Assembly: GCA_012845835.1 (NCBI GenBank)
Contig: JABAKD010000009.1
Span: forward strand, 7,529,413 to 7,593,412
DNA length: 64,000 nt
Origin: Undaria pinnatifida
Lineage: Eukaryota > Sar > Phaeophyceae > Laminariales > Alariaceae
Direction: 5' to 3'
Shown here: piece by piece, positions 10,690 to 26,851 of the stretch
How positions within the stretch are numbered: position 1 is the first letter of the stretch
Layout of the letters: every line of letters starts with the position of its first letter
Translations under genes and position numbers: made by a program
The notes under the pieces: model-generated
Seen by the model: only the letters and a program-made list of their open reading frames with translations
Databases searched by the model: none
Told to the model about the DNA's origin: nothing

Positions 10690-11860
10690 TGGACCCGCGG
10701 AGGGAAATGGTAGGGGAGGGGGGGCTACGTTTCTGACGATGGACAAACAAAACCTTGCACTCTTATTGAAAAAAAACCGGGCCAGCTGCACCAGGGTACT
10801 CTCACGAAAAAAAAAAAACTTACACCCTCCACTGCTTCATCTGACTGAAAAGAAAAAAATGGAAGGGGGGGCTTCGTTTCGGACGATCGACAACCAATAC
10901 CTTGAATTGCTATATCTTAAAAAGGGGAAGGCAGCTGCACCGGCGTACTCTCACGATAAACCACAAAATTACACCCTCCACTGCTTGACCAGACTGGGGA
11001 AAAAAATGGGAGGAGGGGGGGGGATCGACAACCAATACCCTGGACTCCTCATAAAAAAAAAGGGGGGGGCGTCAGCTGCACCGTGGTACTATCACGATAA
11101 ACCGCAAAAATACACCCTGCACTGCTTGACCAGACTGGGAGGAACAAAACGGGGTGGGGGGGGACGGGGATCGACAACCAATACCCTGGACTCCATAAAA
11201 AAAAGGGGGGCGCCAGCTGCACCGTGCTACTATCCCGATAAAGCACAAAATTACACCCTCTACTGCTTGACCAGACAGGGAGGAAAAAACGAGAGGGGTG
11301 GGCTTTGTTTCAGACGATCGACGACCAATACCCTGGACTCCTCTTCAAAACAAAAAAAAACGGGGGCCAGCTGCACCGTGGTACTCTCACGGTAGACCAC
11401 AAAATTACACTCTCCACCGCTTGACCGGACTTGGAGGAAAAAAACGGGGGGGGGGGGGGGGGCGGGGGGGACCAAAACCAATACCCTGGATTCCTATAAA
11501 AAAGAAACGGGTGCCAGCTGCACCGTGGTACTCTCACGATAAGCCACAAAATTACACCCTCCCCTGCTCCACCAGGCTGGGAGGGAAAAAACGAGAGCGG
11601 GGGATGGGTTCGTTACGGACGATGGACAAATAACTCCCTGCACCCCTATTCAAACAAAAAAGAAGGGGGCAATCTGCACCGTGGTACTCTCACGACAAAC
11701 CCCAAACTTACACCCTCCACTGCTTCGTCAGGCGGGATTTGAAAAATAGAGAAGGGGGGGGGGTCGTTTCTGATGCTCGACGGCCAACACCCTGCACTCC
11801 TATTTAAGAATAACAAAACGGTGGCCGGCTTCACCGGGGTGCTCTCACGATAAAAAACAC
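10690..11860 (-). repeat. Satellite array, right arm (7 units, inverted)
   Basis: About seven units of the 9,110-9,845 satellite in reverse orientation (key block CCACTGCTTGACCAGACTGG recurring every 140-160 bp at roughly 10,820, 10,975, 11,115, 11,255, 11,410, 11,555 and 11,715). Each unit has a poly(G) run. Further poly(G/C)-rich decayed material continues to about 12,060. Confidence 0.85.
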
Positions 11861-12539
11861 ACCATTATTTACACGATAATATACAAACCAAGATAGCGGG
11901 GGGGGGCTTTTGTTTCTGACGCTCGACAAACAATAATAACTGGGGGAAGGGGTGGGGGGGTATAGGCAGCTGTCTTCGAACTCACCACCTGGAATTAGAA
12001 AAACCACGCCGTCAGATGCACGTATCGAATCCAACAACCAACCCCCCCCCCCCCTCCGCCTCAGTATTAAAAAGGCCATGCCATCAGACGTTCATCACCA
12101 CGGTTGACACTCGTCCTTTTTCTGGCCCAACGCTCACCCGTTGACGACCATCACGTCCATCTCCAATAGCTTATACTCCGGCCCACCTCCCATCCTCCAC
12201 ACGCCATTCCCATCCTCCTTGTACCGCACAATCGCCCCCGCCGTACACGCTCGGATGCCGACAAACTCTCTACCTACGCATTATACAACGCGTAGTAATC
12301 TAGGCGTTCCTGAGAATATTCTCCTTCGGGCGAAACTGTCTGTTGTAGGCTAAGAGCGAAGTGGTCGCCGCTCGCGTAGGAGTTTCGCCGCTTCGCGTGG
12401 GTTTGGCGGCTGGGCCTGCCGGTTGGACCGCACTCTTGCACGCAGGCGGCAGAACCCCGCCCGTCGCCAGTAGGATTCGCCCCTTTTCTGTCTTGTAGTC
12501 TTCTTCCGACACGACCACTTTGGTTTGATCATGTCGGTA

Positions 12540-14560
12540 GAAGTTTTACAGGTGGAAGAGGGCGACGATCAGGTCAGTCCGGCCTGCGAACCCTACACTG
12601 AGGGGCCTCCACAGAATGCCCCACGTTGACACGAGGATGCCGAACGACTGTTCGATCTTCACCCGCAGGTGGCTCAGGTAGAAGTTGAAGGTGTCCTGGT
12701 CCTATGGCAAGCTTTTCCCGGGGTACGGCGTGAGCAACTTGCCGCTGATTGGGTACACCGCATACTCGGTGATGTGGTACCCGTCTGGAAGGCGCATAGT
12801 TGCCTTTGCCACAGAAGATCGGGTCCACGCCGACCAATCGTTGGCAGCCCCCGGAGCGATGATCGAGACGCTGCAGAAGCGATAGTTGGCATCGCACGTC
12901 GCCTGTACGTTAAAGCCGAATTCCGTCTTGCTGCCTGAGAAGTACGATACGGTGTGGGAGGTGCTCTTTGCAGGCGGCGCTTTCATCTCGATCAACAGAT
13001 CATCTGTGGCAGACACAACATGATCGAAGATTCCGTTGGTGCTCTTGGCCTGACATATGGACGAACAAGAACAGGGCCGGGGAGGCGTACTTCAGAGGGT
13101 GTCACATCAGGACGCCAGAACCAAGGTTCCTCACGAAGAAATAAGCAGGCCTGCCTTCGGAAACCATCTCTATAGAATTCAATACCTTACGTACAGCTTG
13201 CATAACCACGCCATAGACTACTGCTGCTGTGACAGGTTGCTGTTATATTAATAGTACACGTACCCTCACCTCGAATCCCGCGGCAAAAAATCGGCACTTT
13301 TCGTCTGTCTGCGGAAAGACAGAACGGGCCGACTTCACGGGTGTTGTTGATCGCGTCGACGACCTTTCCCATGATGGTGAAAACCGTGGACGGTGAAATG
13401 CCAAACCTCGGTGCGATATCCAGGTAGGAACCCGCCGCCAGCATTCGCAGGCCTATCGCCAGCCGGATTTCCACCTAGATAGCTCCATGCTTCGCGCAAC
13501 GCAGTCCTGGGTAAGAGCAAAAACGATAGAATGTTGGTGTCCACCTCGACCGAGCTCCAACCCCATCCGGTACAGCAGCATTGCTCATCCCGTTGCTGTG
13601 CCTGCCGCAACGCACTTCTGCTTGCCGCAATGCACTACCCTTGCATTGCCTAACGCGACTACTGCTGTTGCAGTGCTACCGTATGTACGAACAGCTGTCA
13701 TAACCCTAACACATAGCTCCCTCCGTAAACCACGAAAGATTCACCCAACGTACTCATACACCAGGTACCTGGTGCCGGTATCACGTACTCGTAGGTAGCA
13801 TGTACTCGTAGTCGTTCCATGTGCCAGGATTTTGTGGAAGATCTATCTCACAGCTGATGTTTTATTGCTTTGCATAGACTGTACAGGTGGTTTTTTGTTC
13901 ATGAGTACACACCGCCTTGCAGCAGCACGAGTTGCCGTGCAACGTACCGGGCATACAAACTGTCATGTACAGATGGGATGGTAGATGGGAAATGCTCCAA
14001 GCGAGAGCTGAGCCTTACAACGCATCTGGGCTGCAGACGGTACAGCCTTGGGATGCGAAGACAAACTACGTACTCGTATACCAGGTACCTGGTGCCGGTA
14101 TCACGTACTCGTAGGTAGCACGTACTCGTAGTCGTACCATGTGTTCTATGGCCGGGATTTTGTGGAAGATCATCTCACAGCTGATGTTTTATTACTTGCA
14201 TATGTACAGGTGGTTTTTAGATCATGAGTACATACCGCCTTGCAGCAGCACGAGTTGCCGTGCAACGTACCGGGCATACAAGCTATCATATACAGAGGGT
14301 ATGGTAGATGGGAGATGCTCCAAGCGAGTGCTGAGCCTTACAACGCATCTGGGCTGCAGAGGGTACAGCCTTGGGATGCGAAGACAAACTACGTACCTAG
14401 GGTACATCACATGATACTCACTTCCAAAGCGCTCGTTCTTTTGGATAGCTGGACGAAGCTTTACGAAGCTCGCCTCAGACATTCGAACAGTCCTGCGGAA
14501 AGCCTTGCGCCGACGTAGATCCTCTCTGAACTCTGGCCATGTCATACCGTGCGGCTCGTA
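12540..14560 (-). pseudogene. PIF/Harbinger-type transposase remnant
   Basis: Blocks of a DDE transposase lie in order on the minus strand. About 14,553-14,425 is an N-terminal block (MTWPEFREDLRRRKAFRRTV). About 13,480-13,300 is the helix-turn-helix region (LAAGSYLDIAPRFGISPSTV). About 13,035-12,700 is the catalytic core, with a DD pair in SATDDLLIEMKAPP, then FGFNVQATCDANYRF and NDWSAW. About 12,695-12,540 holds the third acidic residue in HLRVKIEQSFGIL. In this family such proteins cut and paste short-TIR elements. Here the frame is broken near 13,320 and 12,712, and about 930 bp of duplicated sequence separates the first two blocks, so it cannot make an active enzyme. No terminal repeats were identified. 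An intron explanation for some breaks is possible. Confidence 0.7.
13748..14400. repeat. ~320-bp tandem duplication inside the transposase remnant
   Basis: Copy 1 is 13,748-14,067 and copy 2 is 14,068-14,400. Both begin ACGTACTC-ATACCAGGTACC and share the block TTGCAGCAGCACGAGTTGCC. They differ at scattered positions, so the event is older than the 7.96-kb duplication. The pair lies in the gap between the N-terminal and helix-turn-helix blocks of the transposase. Confidence 0.8.
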
Positions 14561-14884
14561 GATAGGCGTCCGTGTCTTGGGAGCATAGAGTGTAGCTCCT
14601 GCTGTCAGGAGCATGCCGAACACGACGAGGACACCAGCGATAGCCTTTGGTTTCTGCGCCTCGTGTCTGGATAATTGGGAAGGCTGAATCGTTGCTTCGT
14701 CCGACTCGAGGATGAGTCCTCCGGAGGCCCAGGCCACTTCCTTCCATCGGCCATAATGTTGGACAACCCTGGTCAACGTTTGAGGCTACCCGATGGTCCA
14801 AGCGTTGGGCCACGGCGCTTGTGGGAGCACTGCCTTCGAAATAAGGAAATCGACGACAGGATTTCCTAATTTGTGATTGTCAAC

Positions 14885-16540
14885 TTTTCCAATTAAACCC
14901 GAACGATCCCAACCCGCAACACAGGGGGTTATAAATCCTGCGAGGGGGGCTCTATGGTTGAAGTTGATCCTTAATCCTGCAAGCAGCAAGCCAGTTTTCA
15001 TTGGTTGCCTCACACACCCCACCGCCCCACACAACGATATCACCTCCCCCTCCAAACGCTCTACATCGATCACCACCACCCAGCTCTGTAGGGCACGGAC
15101 ACGAGGTAGATGCGGCTGCGCCACCATAGCTAGGCCGGGAGGGCCCTCTCTCGGCTGTGCTGTGGTGGACTACTACTACTACAGCTGCTGCTGCTGCTGC
15201 TGTGTCTTCGCGTTTGTCGCCATACACATCCGTGCTCTTGTCTTTGGTTGTGTGTGTCGCCACACGCCCGCCCTTGTTTTACTCATCATCATGTTTGTGT
15301 CTCGCGTTTTCCGTTACAATCGTGCGCTGCCGCGTCCTAGCGGCAGATGGCAGCCACGTGTGAAAGGCTGCCGGACAGCAGCACAGGTGAAGTTCCGTGA
15401 GGGGGCGCGCACGTGCGTGCGCACACGGTGACACTACTCCAATGCATCTCGAGGATTGCCCGCACAAGATGAATGCCGTCTGTCCCCCAGTTTTTAGGAC
15501 ACAACATCCCGATCTACGAAGAAGGCGCATTGATAACTGTTGTCACAGCAGTTATGCAAGAATGTTGCCGGAAATTTCCGCCAAGAATTTTCTGAGAAAT
15601 TCGTGGTGGGCATACTTTTAAAGTTATGGAAAAAAAAAGGTTTCCAATTACATCGCAGGCATTGTTCCTATCGGACATGGAAGGCGTTATACACTCTCGA
15701 TTTACTCTACAACCACCCTATATCCTTTTCAATTAAACTCGAACGATCCCAAACCGCAACACAGGGGGTGCTCTTTGGTTGAAGTTGATCCCGTATCCTG
15801 CAAGCAGCAAGCCAGTTTTCATTGATTGCCTCCCACACCCCACCCGCCCCACACAACGATATCACCTCCCCCTCCAAACGCTCTACATCAATCACCACCC
15901 AGCCCTGTAGGGCACGGACACGAGGCAGATGCGGCTGCGCCACCATAGCTAGGCCGGGAGGGCCCTCTCTCGGCTGTGCTGTGGTGGGCTACTACTACCA
16001 CAGCTGCAGCTGCTGTCTCTTCTTCGCGTTTGTCGCCATACACATCCGTGCTCTTGTCTTTGGTTTTGTGTGTCGCCACACGCCCGCCCTTGTTTTACTC
16101 ATCATGTATGTGTCTCGCGTTTTCCGTTACAATCGTGCGTAGCCGCGTCCTAGCGGCAGATGGCAACGACGTGTGAAAGGCTGCCGGACAGCAGCACGGG
16201 TGAAGTTCTGTGAGGGTGCGCGCACGTGCGTGCGCACGCACTACTCCAGAATGCATCTCGAGGACTGCTCAAACACAAGGCGAATGCCGTCTGTCCCCCA
16301 GTTTTTAGGACACAACACCCCGATCTACGAAGAAGGCGCATTGATTTCTGCTGTCACAGCAGTTATTCGAGAATGTTGCCGGAAATTTCCGCCAAGAATT
16401 TTCCCAGAAATTCATGGTGGTCATACTTTTATAGTGATGGAAAAAAAAAAGGTTTCCTATTACATCGCAGGTATTATTCCTCTCGGACCTGGAAGGCGTT
16501 ATACACTTTCGATTTACTCTACAACCACCCTATCGACATA
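14885..16540. repeat. ~820-840-bp tandem segmental duplication
   Basis: Copy 1 (14,885-15,726) and copy 2 (15,727-about 16,540) match along their length, with a 19-bp length difference near the start and small CTA/CTG and ATC count differences. Shared landmarks are CAAGCAGCAAGCCAG (14,980 and 15,801) and GGACACAAC-CCGATCTACG. Neither copy has a convincing gene. Confidence 0.85.
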
Positions 16541-16606
16541 TATTTTTTGGGCCTGAAGAATTTCCTAAATTATGACATAACGCCTCCGTATTTTAAGACA
16601 AAATAT

Positions 16607-16650
16607 GGAAAATTAGGAAAATTAGGAAAATTAGGAAAATTAGGACAAAA
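16607..16650 (+). repeat. 9-bp minisatellite
   Basis: Four to five copies of AGGAAAATT, starting after TATGGAAAATT. Simple repeat, no other content. Confidence 0.8.
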
Positions 16651-16751
16651 AAAGCTCTCCGATAAGAACGGCCCATCTCTATAGGCATAGTTCTCAAAAA
16701 ACGATGCTGGTATAATAAACCACAACTTAACGTTCTATAAAGAACGTGCTG

Positions 16752-17300
16752 TCAACATTGCTTCCGAAGGAGCATGCAGGCTTGCTTGGACTCTTCCTCC
16801 TCAGCGGAGGTACCCAGCACCTTGCACTCTTGTTTTTTGTCGATGGTCTTGTGGATCTGTCCACAAACGTTGAAGCATGGCGGGAGAACGTCGATAAGTA
16901 TGTGTAAAAAAAAATATTCGTACTTCTCTCCAGCAGACGTCGTAACCATCCAAATTATTGGAGCTCCTTTCGCTGTTAGTAATTGTTGTGGTATTGTTGT
17001 ACTTGCTCTTGGTACTTGGAAAAAGAGCCGCACTTCATAGACTATATCCGCACGCCATCCCCTAGTTTTGAGCAAGAGACATGGATGTCTCGACTCGTGA
17101 CACACAGGACGCAAGATAAGAGTAGAACGTACCTCGATGTCGAACGCCCTCGTGGCACCGTGGGAATGGAATGCGGGATGTATATCGAGCAAGTGGTCGC
17201 CTGCCTTCTTCAGGAGGTCACCGACCTTGATGTCGCCGGTGCACTTCGTGTTTATGTCCTCGCCGACTTGGCGGCCCTCGGCGGCTGCTTCGCAGGGCTT
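16752..17300 (-). CDS. 3' exons of an unrecognised small protein
   Basis: Two minus-strand exons join in phase. Exon 17,300-17,133 follows a TCGTTTGCAG acceptor and ends before GTACGT; it codes 56 residues starting KPCEAAAEGRQVGEDINTKC. Exon 16,856-16,752 follows GTTTGTGGACAG and codes 34 residues (IHKTIDKKQECKVLG onward) before TGA. The joined 90-residue tail is charged, has about five cysteines and no membrane segment. I do not recognise the family. The 5' part was not found; a zinc-ribbon-like segment at 18,741-18,500 on the same strand could belong to it, but that is a guess. It lies just outside the 820-bp tandem duplication. Confidence 0.4.
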   Translation of the reverse strand, partial: KPCEAAAEGRQVGEDINTKCTGDIKVGDLLKKAGDHLLDIHPAFHSHGATRAFDIEVRSTLILRPVCHESRHPCLLLKTRGWRADIVYEVRLFFQVPRASTTIPQQLLTAKGAPIIWMVTTSAGEKYEYFFLHILIDVLPPCFNVCGQIHKTIDKKQECKVLGTSAEEEESKQACMLLRKQC

Positions 17301-17724
17301 CTGCAAACGACAACAACGGATGGGAATACCTTGCGTTCAGTGAATGTTCAAGATAGTAAGGCCACGTAGCTGTCGTCGATTTCCAAAGATGGAAAGGAAG
17401 TCGTACAATTTAACACTGTTGTAATGAAAGCGGTCGTTTATGGGCAAAGCCCTGCCTGGCACCACAACGTTGCTAACACCTATGAAACCACCACTGGGAC
17501 AGGAACGAACGGGATTCACAGTCGCAACTGGTAAGCGTAAGCCCCGGTATACTGCTATATAAGGCCTACCGGCGGAATACCGACAACCAAGGGTAAGAGA
17601 CAGTACCTGCTGTATATATTGTTCGGTACTACTCTATTACTGCTGCTGCTATCAACACTATTACGACCGACGTGTACTGCGATTCCTGAAGAGGTTGCGC
17701 ACCCTACTTGTACTCGTTAATACA

Positions 17725-18340
17725 AAGAGTTCATGTGGTTGTATGAAAAATGAGTAACAGTAGTAGTACACCGCGTCACTACGTGAACAACTCGCTAACC
17801 CCAATCACGGGACTGCTCTCCAGCATCACCCAGGTTAACTTCAGCTTCTGTTTACTGCTATATATCAACCTCCAGTGTGTACTGCGACTGGTGCTGAGGT
17901 ATCATGCTGCTGTGTTATTTATCACTGCATGGACCATTTTTACAACCCTGGCTGACCCCCGTGATGAGACTTGCCCGTTTTCATTGCGTCTTACATGTAT
18001 AGATACCACGTAGTCGTAGTCGTACATCCAAAACGTGTGTTAATATCACAGCACAAAGCGTCACTGCATGGACCACTTACTTGTTCAACCCCCGCTTACC
18101 CCGATGACGGGACTGCCCCGTACTCGTAGTCGTACATACATGAAGTGTGTTTGGCTGTACGTATGAAAAAGAAATCGCATCACACAGCAGCGTCACTGCA
18201 TAGGTCTACTCGTAGACCTGAGTACTTGTACAATTCCCGCTACACCGCGATGACGGGACTGCCCCGTACACGTGCTCGTACATGCAAAAGTGTGTTTGTA
18301 CGCATGAAAAAGAAATCACAGCACAACGACAGAAATGTAA
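17725..18340 (+). repeat. Imperfect tandem repeats (~115-145 bp)
   Basis: Three to four diverged units share GATGACGGGACTGCCCCGTA, CGTAGTCGTACAT, and a TATGAAAAAGAAATC block followed by CAGCGTCACTGCAT. Units start about 18,005, 18,119 and 18,264, with an older one from about 17,725. No coding function is supported. Confidence 0.6.
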
Positions 18341-18499
18341 CTCACGTTTCGTCAAGCTCTCAGCTCCTTCGTTAGGGACGCCGATCGAAGGTGAATCACA
18401 GGTGTCCGCGTCACACCAGTCACACACACGAGGGTTGTCGCCGCTTCCCCAGTGCTTCTTGTTAAGGTTATGAAAAGCTTGGCACGTGGAAGGCTCGTC

Positions 18500-18741
18500 A
18501 CTCCAGGAGTCCTGCAGGTGTCGCAGACAGCGTACTGGGAACTCCTGTTTTTCCTATTTCGTGCGATGAGGAAGCCGTCACAACCCTTGCTCGGGCACGG
18601 CCAATCAGGATTGCCAGAAGAAGCTGAGTCCCGTTCTTGCCCGACCAGCTTCCACACGCCTGATCCTGAACCTCCACCACCCCCACTGTTGGCGGAGCCT
18701 CCTCCCGCACTAGCCTTGGTCCGCTTCGCAAATTTTAACTC
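18500..18741 (-). other. Possible zinc-ribbon coding segment
   Basis: A minus-strand frame reads a Gly/Ser-rich linker, then WPCPSKGCDGFLIARNR and AVCDTCRTPG. This gives two pairs of cysteines (C-x4-C and C-x2-C) about 25 residues apart, as in small zinc ribbons. Composition looks coding, and AT-rich intron-like sequence lies upstream (18,745-18,900). I cannot name the family or fix the exon ends. It may be an exon of the unrecognised gene at 16,752-17,300 or a mobile-element fragment. Confidence 0.3.
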
Positions 18742-19516
18742 CAAATTGTTATTGCCGATCCGGCAAATTTCAAATTCAAATTGTTTGCAGCCGTCAACGG
18801 CAATTCCCTCTCAACAGCCAGCAATTGGCCAACTTCAAAAGTAAAAGTACAAAAAAGAAGTTGCTGAAAAAGCAAAATAAAAATATCAGAGAGCAAGCAG
18901 TAAAAAGATCAGAGAATGAGATCTAAAAAGTAAGTAAGAATGAGACTAGGGAAAGCAAGGAAGGCAAGGAACTTCGGGACGGTTCTTTTTCCCAGCAACT
19001 AATTTTCTTTTCGGCAATTACGGGCTGAGAAGGGCTGAGAGGGGGGAGGATATGCCGAGCGAGACGTCCGAGGGGGGCGAGGTCTAGGTATATAGTTTTA
19101 TATCGTAGATAGATTGCGGCGGAACCCTAAAATGTCGGTTGGAATTTACAGTTGGCCCGAGGTGTTTTGTACCGGTATGTTTTTGGGGTAATCACACCGC
19201 TTGCTTTTTAGGGTGGTTCGTACGCTTTCATAGGGTCTTGAGATGTGATCGATCGAGCATGCACCACGCACACTCTCTCACAACTCAACTCAACTCAACT
19301 CAGCAGCACCACTCTTCCTTCTTCGTCTCTTCTTCGAGACCGCGCTAATAATAAACACACCACCGCCCTTGGGGCGTCTTATTTCGTCATCAGCTCTGCG
19401 GAGCTTGAAACTTGACCGCAACAACGGCAGAGTAACATCTGCCGAGTGCTCACCTCTCGTGCCAAATCTGGCATAACCCAGATCGCACACAGCCACAGGG
19501 GACGTACCCCCCCCAT

Positions 19517-19528
19517 CAACTACTACTG

Positions 19529-19569
<41 letters not shown>

Positions 19570-19680
19570 GATACTACTGCTGATACTACTATTGATACTA
19601 CTACTACAGTAATACTACTACTACTACTACTACTACTACTACCGATAATGCTATTGATACTGCTACTGTTTGTTGATACT
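19517..19680 (+). repeat. (CTA)n microsatellite
   Basis: Imperfect CTA triplets with GATACTACT interruptions. A short CAACT pentanucleotide run (about 19,280-19,302) lies 215 bp upstream. The region 18,840-19,280 is AT-rich and holds nothing I recognise. Confidence 0.85.
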
Positions 19681-19989
19681 ACTTACTGGTAGGACCGTTG
19701 CCGCGGCAGGAGGGGGGTTCATTTGTGGGGCCTCGCTTTGCAGTGGTTCGGGGTCACTCCCGCGAGCAACCCCCCTTCCTTTACGGTCCTCAAGCTTTCG
19801 TGCTTTATTGTGTGTTTGTGTGCCACCTGAAACCGCTACGGAATAGTAGGCTAGGACACGCCAAAACAAAAATCCCCTAAAGCTACATTTATTGAGGTAT
19901 GATTAAAGAGTTACTCGAGCGAGTGGGAAAACACACAGTGAAAAAGAGGGTGCCCCTCCTACTGTAGCCATGGTCTCTGGCCTGCGACT

Positions 19990-20150
19990 AAGAACGAATG
20001 AACGAATGAGCGTATGGACGAGTGAACGAATGAACGATTAAAGAAAGAATAAACGACTGAACGACTGAACATATGAACGAATGAACGAATGAGAACGAAT
20101 ATACTTTGAATCAACGAATATTCAATGAACGAATGAACGACGGCCGACGC
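19990..20150 (+). repeat. ACGAATGA-type minisatellite
   Basis: About 15-18 degenerate copies of an 8-bp unit (GAACGAAT and variants such as GAACGACT). Between here and the satellite at 20,648 I see no gene. Confidence 0.8.
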
Positions 20151-20647
20151 AGCGGGGACAGAGAAAACAACACTTTATATATCTCGCACTCAGTGGTTGG
20201 AGTTCGCTACACAAAATCTCCCCCCATCAAGCAAAAACTAAAAATTCCATCGACACAGACACTGAACCCCCCCCCCCCCCCATGTCCCTTACTTACCACC
20301 GCTTCTCCTACCCTGCCACCTACCGGTACGACACTGCAACAACAGCGGCAGTCCTATTATTTACAACAGTACCTTGAACTAATATTCCAGGCTTATTATG
20401 ATGGTGCCTTGAGACGGAACGGGAATGGCGGTAACGTGGGGATGGGGCGGCGAAATCGTTGTCAACATGGTCCCGTCTTATTAACGTCAAAAATAACACA
20501 AGTATCCACACTGCTGAAACTAAGAGTGCATTCGTGATCCCTCATTGGTACGGTACCCTTTTGCCTGACGACGACAGACGCACTATAATGGGAGACCCCG
20601 AATTATCCCTGGATAGAGCTTTCATATGTAGGGTAACGTTGTGGCTT

Positions 20648-21398
20648 CTGTAACGGTTTTCACCGCACTAAACTGGGGTCCCGCACTAAAGGGTCCCACG
20701 CTACGCTGGGCCAGGGCAGACTGTACCATGACTGAAGTCAGACTTGCCGATTTTTACCGCATTAAACTGGGAGCCCGCACGAAAGAGTGCCGCACCAACG
20801 CGGGAACACAGCGGGCTGTACCACTACTGAAGTCGGATTTGCCTAAATTCACAGCATTAAACAGGAAGACCGCATTAAAGGGTACCGCACTAACGCGGGG
20901 CCACGTTAGGCTGTAGTACCACGACTGAAGTCATATTTGCCGAATACACGGCACTTAACTGGGGGCCTCGCACTTAAGGGCACCGCACTAACGCGGGATC
21001 ACTTCAGGTCGTACCACGACTGAAATCGGATTTGCCGGTTTTCACGGCATTAAACAGGGGGCCCGCACTAAAAGGCACCGCACTAGCGCGGGGCCATGTT
21101 AGGCTGCAGTAACAGCTGTAGTAACACGATTAAAGTCAGATTTGCCGATTTTTACGGTACTAAATTGGGGTCCCGCACTAACGCGGAGCCACGTACGGTT
21201 GCAGTACCACGACTGAAGTCCGATTTGCCGAATTGTACCGCACTAAACTGGGGTCCCGTACTAAAGGGTGCCGCACTAACGCGGGGCCACGTCAGGCTGT
21301 AGTACCACGGCTGAAGTCAGATTTGCGATTTTTACCACATTAAACTGGGAGCCCGCGCAAAAGGGTACCGCACTAACGCGCGACAGCAACCGACTGAA

Positions 21399-21419
<21 letters not shown>
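20648..21419 (+). repeat. ~96-bp satellite, eight units
   Basis: Eight diverged units, spaced about 84-110 bp, marked by GACTGAAGTC-GATTTGCC at roughly 20,730, 20,826, 20,922, 21,019, 21,129, 21,213, 21,310 and 21,402. Each also has CCGCACTAA and ACGCGGGGCCACG. The array ends abruptly at 21,419, where the last recognised UVSSA exon sequence begins. Confidence 0.85.

Positions 21420-26851
<5,432 letters not shown>

Noticed and set aside
10739-11633. Long frame of more than 200 codons across the right satellite arm
   Set aside because: Repeating translation of the 145-bp satellite; frames appear on both strands and change with homopolymer length.
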